Shown here: piece by piece, positions 6,049 to 9,036 of the stretch | How the letters are laid out: each line of letters opens with the position of its first letter | Position numbering within the stretch: position 1 is the first letter of the stretch | Assembly (NCBI GenBank): GCA_030607715.1 | Contig: JAUWJM010000061.1 | Location: 1 to 9,036, forward strand | Origin: Candidatus Aerophobota bacterium | Lineage (GTDB): Bacteria; Aerophobota; Aerophobia; Aerophobales; B3-G15 | Direction: 5' to 3' | DNA: 9,036 nt | Translations under genes and position numbers: made by a program | The notes under the pieces: model-generated | The model's input: the letters and a program-made list of their open reading frames with translations, nothing else | Told to the model about the DNA's origin: nothing | Database searches by the model: none

Positions 6049-7173
6049 TTATCTACTCCCATCTTCCCATTTAACTCCCTCATCCAGCATAGTTAAGTAG
6101 TTTTCCACGGGTATATAGTTAGCTATAGAATTCCCTGAGCCTAAGGCATAACCTCCACCAGGCATACATTTATCTAATATATCTCTCACGTACTTACGCA
6201 ATTCGCTTTCCTTTAGCCGGCACAGTTTATCCATATCTACTCCACCCAATGCAGATATTCTATCTCCATATTCTTTCTTGAATTGGGTAACCGGTGTAAT
6301 TCCATCTTCAAAGGAGTGTTTAGCATCTATTTTTACATCTTGAATTAAATCCTTCATTATGGGCTCTACATAACCACAAGTATGAAGGAAATATAGAAGA
6401 CTATGAGCATGGGCTAATTGAGCGATTTTCTTATGCCAGGGCAGAACATATTTCCTCAAAAAATCTGGAGAAAAAAGAGTAGCAGTTTTAAAACCCATAT
6501 CATCTCCCTGGAAAAAACCGACTAATTTTTCCAACCCGATAATTTTTTTATACCATCCATAAATTAACTCTCCCACTTTATTAAATGTTGCTTTAACTAA
6601 CTCAGGATTATCGTATAGGAGATAGCAAAGATTTTCATATCCCAAAAGTTCATTTTCGACAATCTCTAAAATACCCATACAAGGACAACCAAAAATTCCC
6701 ATTCCTTCTGGCAAATTTTTAGAAATAAATTCAAAGGACCACAAGTTTATTTTATCAAGGCAAGGCCAGGGATATTTTTCAAAATCTTCCCAGGAACTTA
6801 TTATTCCCTTGCCTTCCTCAGCCCAGTTTCTCTCCTGAGAAAGAGAATCTCTATCTTTTCCTTTCCTTATTTTCTTTTTAAAAACTAAACCTGCTGAAAA
6901 GCGGAAGTCTCCACTAACCCGAATTCCATCATAACCTAAACGATACCAGTAATCAATATAATTTTTTAGATACTCCTCTTCAGCTTTTCTATCGCCAGGA
7001 GAAGGTTCTATCCATTTCTTTCTTAGTTTCCTCTCTGTTATATACCTGATGACTTCCTTGTCAATATGAATTTCTATAAAAGGAACCCGTCGAGAAGCTT
7101 TCCTTCTTAGGATAACCTCTTTAAAGTCTTTTATATTTGGCTCAGGATGTTTCAGTGGAATTTTCATTGCCAT
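6049..7173 (-). CDS. UroD-family protein, probable cobamide-linked methyltransferase-like (copy 2)
   Basis: The 374-residue protein starts at ATG 7173, with AAGGA (7181-7185) 7 bases upstream. The fold landmarks are YDGIRVSGDF (81-90), GDDMG (223-227), YFLHTCGYVEPIM (261-273), ALGGVD (308-313) and a closing PVEN (355-358). HTC (264-266) matches the H-x-C zinc motif of MtaA-type methyltransferases. The C-terminal cysteine expected before PVEN is replaced: the segment reads ALGSGNSIANYIPVEN. So a canonical three-ligand zinc site is incomplete, opposite to the defect in the next gene. It is not HemE, which would carry RQAGR-like residues near the N-terminus. It is likely cytoplasmic and a partner of the neighbouring UroD-like protein. 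Methyl donor and corrinoid partner are not in the window. Confidence 0.78.
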   Translation of the reverse strand: MAMKIPLKHPEPNIKDFKEVILRRKASRRVPFIEIHIDKEVIRYITERKLRKKWIEPSPGDRKAEEEYLKNYIDYWYRLGYDGIRVSGDFRFSAGLVFKKKIRKGKDRDSLSQERNWAEEGKGIISSWEDFEKYPWPCLDKINLWSFEFISKNLPEGMGIFGCPCMGILEIVENELLGYENLCYLLYDNPELVKATFNKVGELIYGWYKKIIGLEKLVGFFQGDDMGFKTATLFSPDFLRKYVLPWHKKIAQLAHAHSLLYFLHTCGYVEPIMKDLIQDVKIDAKHSFEDGITPVTQFKKEYGDRISALGGVDMDKLCRLKESELRKYVRDILDKCMPGGGYALGSGNSIANYIPVENYLTMLDEGVKWEDGSR

Positions 7174-7209
7174 AATAATTTCCTTCTATATTTTACCTTA
7201 AAAATGAGT

Positions 7210-7920
7210 TCAAATTCTTGTGGAGTTCCATTTAGAAAAAGCTTTTTCTGCTCTATTGCGTAAGCTCCAAATTTTATCTCTTTTAATAGGTCTTTCATCA
7301 AATATGGCTGAACCTATGACAAATGTATTAATGCCTGCATTAGCCATATTAACAATAGATTTCTCATTTACACTTCCATCTGCTTCAATGTCTATATTAA
7401 GTCTCCTTTTCTGAATTATCTGCCTAAGACAAAGAGCTTTGTCCAGTACTGCTGGAATATAATTAGCACTTTTTATCCCGGGAGTCTTGCGACCGGGGTT
7501 CACCATCATCAGTAAAACTATATCTAAATCCATTAGTATATTTTCAATCGCACATATAGGAGTAGCTGGATTTAAAGCAACTCCTGCCTTCCCGCCTTTT
7601 TCTTTAATTTCCTGGATTACCTCATAGATATTTGTGCATGATTCAGGGTGAACACAGATAATATTTCCCCCTTATTTGATGAATAATTCCACGTATTTTA
7701 TAGGATTAATCATCATCATATGAATTTCAAAAGGAATAGAAGTTAAAGATCGCAAGGCCTTAATTTCTAAGTAGCTTAGCCCAATACTGGGTACAAAATT
7801 TCCGTCCATTATATCAAAATGCATTCGATCTGCACCAGCCTTTGTCAAAGATTGAATTTCCTCCCCAAGTCTGGTTAAATCAGCACACATCATTGAGGGA
7901 GAAATCTTTATTAAACCCAT
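7210..7920 (-). pseudogene. Ribulose/allulose-phosphate 3-epimerase family gene interrupted by an in-frame TAA
   Basis: The full frame is 236 codons with one internal stop at codon 83 (7672-7674). The start is ATG 7920, with AGGAGG (7928-7933) 7 bases upstream. Before the stop are IKISPSMMCAD (4-14), MHFDIMDGNFVPS (33-45) and EIHMMMINP (65-73). After it, in the same frame, come GGNIICVHPE (84-93), GVALNPATP (113-121), VNPG (140-143), EADGSVN (179-185) and VIGSAIF (201-207). All four metal/catalytic positions of the RPE/AlsE barrel are kept: H34, D36, H67 and D181. D39 also belongs to the DG motif. The family shifts the hydroxyl at C3 of ketose phosphates. Apart from the stop the gene looks functional. 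FIK-stop-GG aligns with FIKxGA in relatives, so a GAA-to-TAA change is the simplest cause. A real pseudogene, a sequence error or readthrough are all open. Confidence 0.85.
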
Positions 7921-7927
7921 AAACGGA

Positions 7928-7933
7928 CCTCCT
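7928..7933 (-). promoter_or_regulatory. Strong ribosome binding site AGGAGG of the epimerase gene
   Basis: AGGAGG on the minus strand sits 7 bases before ATG 7920 and within 20 bases of the upstream isomerase stop. It rules out the longer frame reaching 7977, which would overlap the isomerase gene. Confidence 0.65.
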
Positions 7934-7936
7934 GTT

Positions 7937-8509
7937 TTACTCCAAATTGGCGTGAGCTTTCCACATCTCCTTTTCACTAACGTTAAGTTTTTTTTGAAGA
8001 ATTATACTTAGGCAATCACCAAATATAAGAAGAGCTTGTTCGAAAAGATTAGTCATAGGCTGGGCAGAGGTAGGCTCATCAGGGGTCTTTGACATCATAA
8101 GTCTTAGTTTGGTAGTAGATGGAATCCTTACCGAAATATCTGCTATTTTCTTTAGAGTTGAATCTTTTGCTGCGGTAATTAGAGCAACTTTAGCCCCTTG
8201 CTTCTTAGCCAATTGAGCAACTGTCACCGAGGTAATAGTTTCTCCTGAGCCTGACCCAGCTAATAGTACATCTTTATTTGATATAGCTGGTATCACTGTT
8301 TCCCCTACCACGTAGGAATCTATTCCTATGTGCTTTATTCTTTTAGCAAAGGATTGCATCATAAGCATAACCCGTCCCACTCCCATCACAAACACTTTTT
8401 CTGCTGAGAGAAGAACATCAATAAGTTCATTAATTTCCTCATCTTTTACTTTAGATAAAGCTGATGTTATCTCCTGGCAAACCTGATTTTGTAAAGTTTG
8501 AAAATCCAT
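7937..8509 (-). CDS. SIS-domain sugar-phosphate isomerase, 6-phospho-3-hexuloisomerase-like (copy 2)
   Basis: The 190 residues form a complete SIS protein of HxlB size. AGGAGG (8516-8521) is 6 bases before ATG 8509. Motifs: GVGRVM (43-48), VVGETVIPAIS (67-77), GSGSGET (85-91), TTKLR (132-136), QPMTNLFEQ (150-158) and the C-terminal HANLE (186-190). The phosphate loop and both conserved glutamate positions (FEQ and terminal E) are kept. The first nucleotide-like loop reads GRVMLMM, where classical HxlB has GRSGLVA, so its substrate probably differs from that of copy 1 at 4355-4912. It lies between the kinase and epimerase genes, suggesting successive steps on one sugar phosphate. The exact reaction is not determinable here. 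Confidence 0.8.
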   Translation of the reverse strand: MDFQTLQNQVCQEITSALSKVKDEEINELIDVLLSAEKVFVMGVGRVMLMMQSFAKRIKHIGIDSYVVGETVIPAISNKDVLLAGSGSGETITSVTVAQLAKKQGAKVALITAAKDSTLKKIADISVRIPSTTKLRLMMSKTPDEPTSAQPMTNLFEQALLIFGDCLSIILQKKLNVSEKEMWKAHANLE

Positions 8510-8561
8510 AGGACACCTCCTAACAAATAATTTAAATACTAACTTTCCTATATTTACAACT

Positions 8562-9035
8562 CTATGATTTAGAACATTTTCTCAGAAATTGCTGAAGTTT
8601 GTTATATGTAGGCAAGGAGGGAATAACCCCTTTTTTTGTAGCAGTTAACGCTCCAGCAGCATTGGCAAACATTAGAATATCATCAATTTCATCAATGCTA
8701 AGATCCCAAATGTATTTGCCTTTCTTTTTCCAATAAATAGCTTTTGATAAAATTGCTGCCGTAAAACCATCTCCACATCCTGTAGTGTCCACTACCCGAA
8801 CCTTAGGAGCTTTTACAAATCTAAATAGTCTGCCCGTATTTACAAAACTGCCACGTTCTCCATCTGTAATTATTACTATTTTGGGACCGTAGCTCAAAAT
8901 ATTATCGCTTCCCTTCCTGACATCACTTGTTCAGGTTATGAATTCAAGCTCTTCAGTAATCATTCTTACTAAGTTATATTTCATTATCCCTTATTTGATA
9001 CTCATTTTAGCCTTCTTGAGATCTGCCAATACCTG
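8562..9035 (-). pseudogene. PfkB-family sugar kinase, C-terminal part, with two in-frame stops; 5' end outside window
   Basis: The continuous frame from the window edge encodes a ribokinase/fructokinase-type C-terminal region. MITEELEFIT (from the ATG at 8961-8963) matches the S-EEELEFLTG segment of the family. GPKIVIITDGERGSF follows, then VVDTTGCGDGFTAAIL with the PfkB signature DTTGCGD (catalytic Asp codon at 8769-8771). The protein ends ...CSKS, TAG. Two stops break the frame: TAA at 8991-8993 (SIK-stop-GI) and TGA at 8931-8933, exactly where the conserved Gly of LTG belongs (GGA to TGA). The only ATG/GTG/TTG starts after the second stop, such as TTG 8897, lack a binding site and would leave out the sugar-binding lid. 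The kinase would phosphorylate the incoming sugar or sugar phosphate and is the first visible gene of the leftward operon, 52 bases before the isomerase gene. Confidence 0.8.
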
Positions 9036-9036
9036 A

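Larger units (their letters stand above)
4355..9036 (-). other. Sugar-phosphate/UroD operon (kinase, isomerase, epimerase, two UroD-like, isomerase)
   Basis: Six genes run in the same direction with gaps of 52, 16, 36, 22 and 55 bases, each with its own good ribosome binding site and no terminator-like hairpin in the gaps. They are therefore probably one transcript whose promoter lies beyond base 9036. The convergent gene at 1913-4042 ends on the other side of a 312-base gap that holds repeats. Confidence 0.7.

Noticed and set aside
6027..6083. Longer start at 6083 for the UroD-like gene
   Set aside because: It would overlap the upstream gene and adds a nonconserved extension. ATG 6026 has a well-placed AGGAG and starts with the family-typical MTGRERV.
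4968..7173. The two UroD-like genes as heme-pathway uroporphyrinogen decarboxylase (hemE)
   Set aside because: The N-terminal arginine-rich RQAGR-type motif is missing in both, and no other heme gene is nearby. H-x-C/H-x-D motifs fit the methyltransferase branch better.
8895..8897. TTG at 8897 as a genuine start of a short kinase gene
   Set aside because: No ribosome binding site precedes it, and conserved kinase sequence continues upstream in the same frame across the stops.
8931..8933. TGA at a conserved Gly position suggesting a genetic code with UGA as glycine
   Set aside because: Long intact genes here use GGN at their many glycines and contain no other internal TGA. The epimerase gene ends at a TGA (7210-7212). 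Two of the three internal stops are TAA, which this code would not explain.
8931..8933. Selenocysteine at the kinase TGA
   Set aside because: The family has glycine there, not cysteine, and no redox role is expected. No hairpin of the bacterial SECIS type was evident just downstream.

Overview
The window looks like a low-GC bacterial chromosome from an uncultured anaerobic lineage. AT-rich codon use, strong AGGAG-type ribosome binding sites, UroD-like methyltransferases, and scattered short repeats and gene remnants all fit this. A phylum cannot be fixed from sequence alone. An Atribacterota- or Omnitrophota-like genome is a guess. No rRNA, tRNA or CRISPR array was seen.

Layout. Bases 2-823 (+) are the 3' part of a GHKL-ATPase/winged-helix regulator of the RecG-like (AlbA_2/HATPase_c_4) group. 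Bases 824-4354 form an accessory block. It is bounded by two perfect 20-base inverted copies of one repeat (868-887 and 4330-4349). It holds the first 124 codons of a Tat-exported C45-type acyltransferase/hydrolase, a small inverted-repeat element, a scrap of the RNA-binding protein Tex, repeat-like DNA, and one intact 709-codon gene. That gene encodes a secreted LivK-like ligand-binding domain fused to two Cache domains. A probable transposase remnant and a hairpin repeat close the block. Bases 4355-9036 (-) are a tightly spaced operon, read right to left: PfkB sugar kinase, SIS isomerase, pentulose/hexulose-phosphate 3-epimerase, two UroD-family proteins, and a second SIS isomerase.

How the genes may work together. 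A kinase, a 3-epimerase and two HxlB-like isomerases are the parts expected of a pathway that takes up and rearranges a rare sugar phosphate, ending near fructose 6-phosphate. The UroD-like proteins resemble cobamide-dependent methyltransferases, which suggests a methylated substrate or C1 chemistry. That link is inference; no corrinoid protein, transporter or hexulose-phosphate synthase lies in the window.

Main oddity. Two genes of the operon carry in-frame stop codons inside otherwise well-conserved protein sequence: the epimerase (TAA at 7672-7674) and the kinase (TAA at 8991-8993 and TGA at 8931-8933). All three can be explained by single G-to-T changes on the coding strand, and two share the 12-base context ATCAAATAAGGG. 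The operon is either decaying or affected by sequencing error or DNA damage; recoding is a remote third option.
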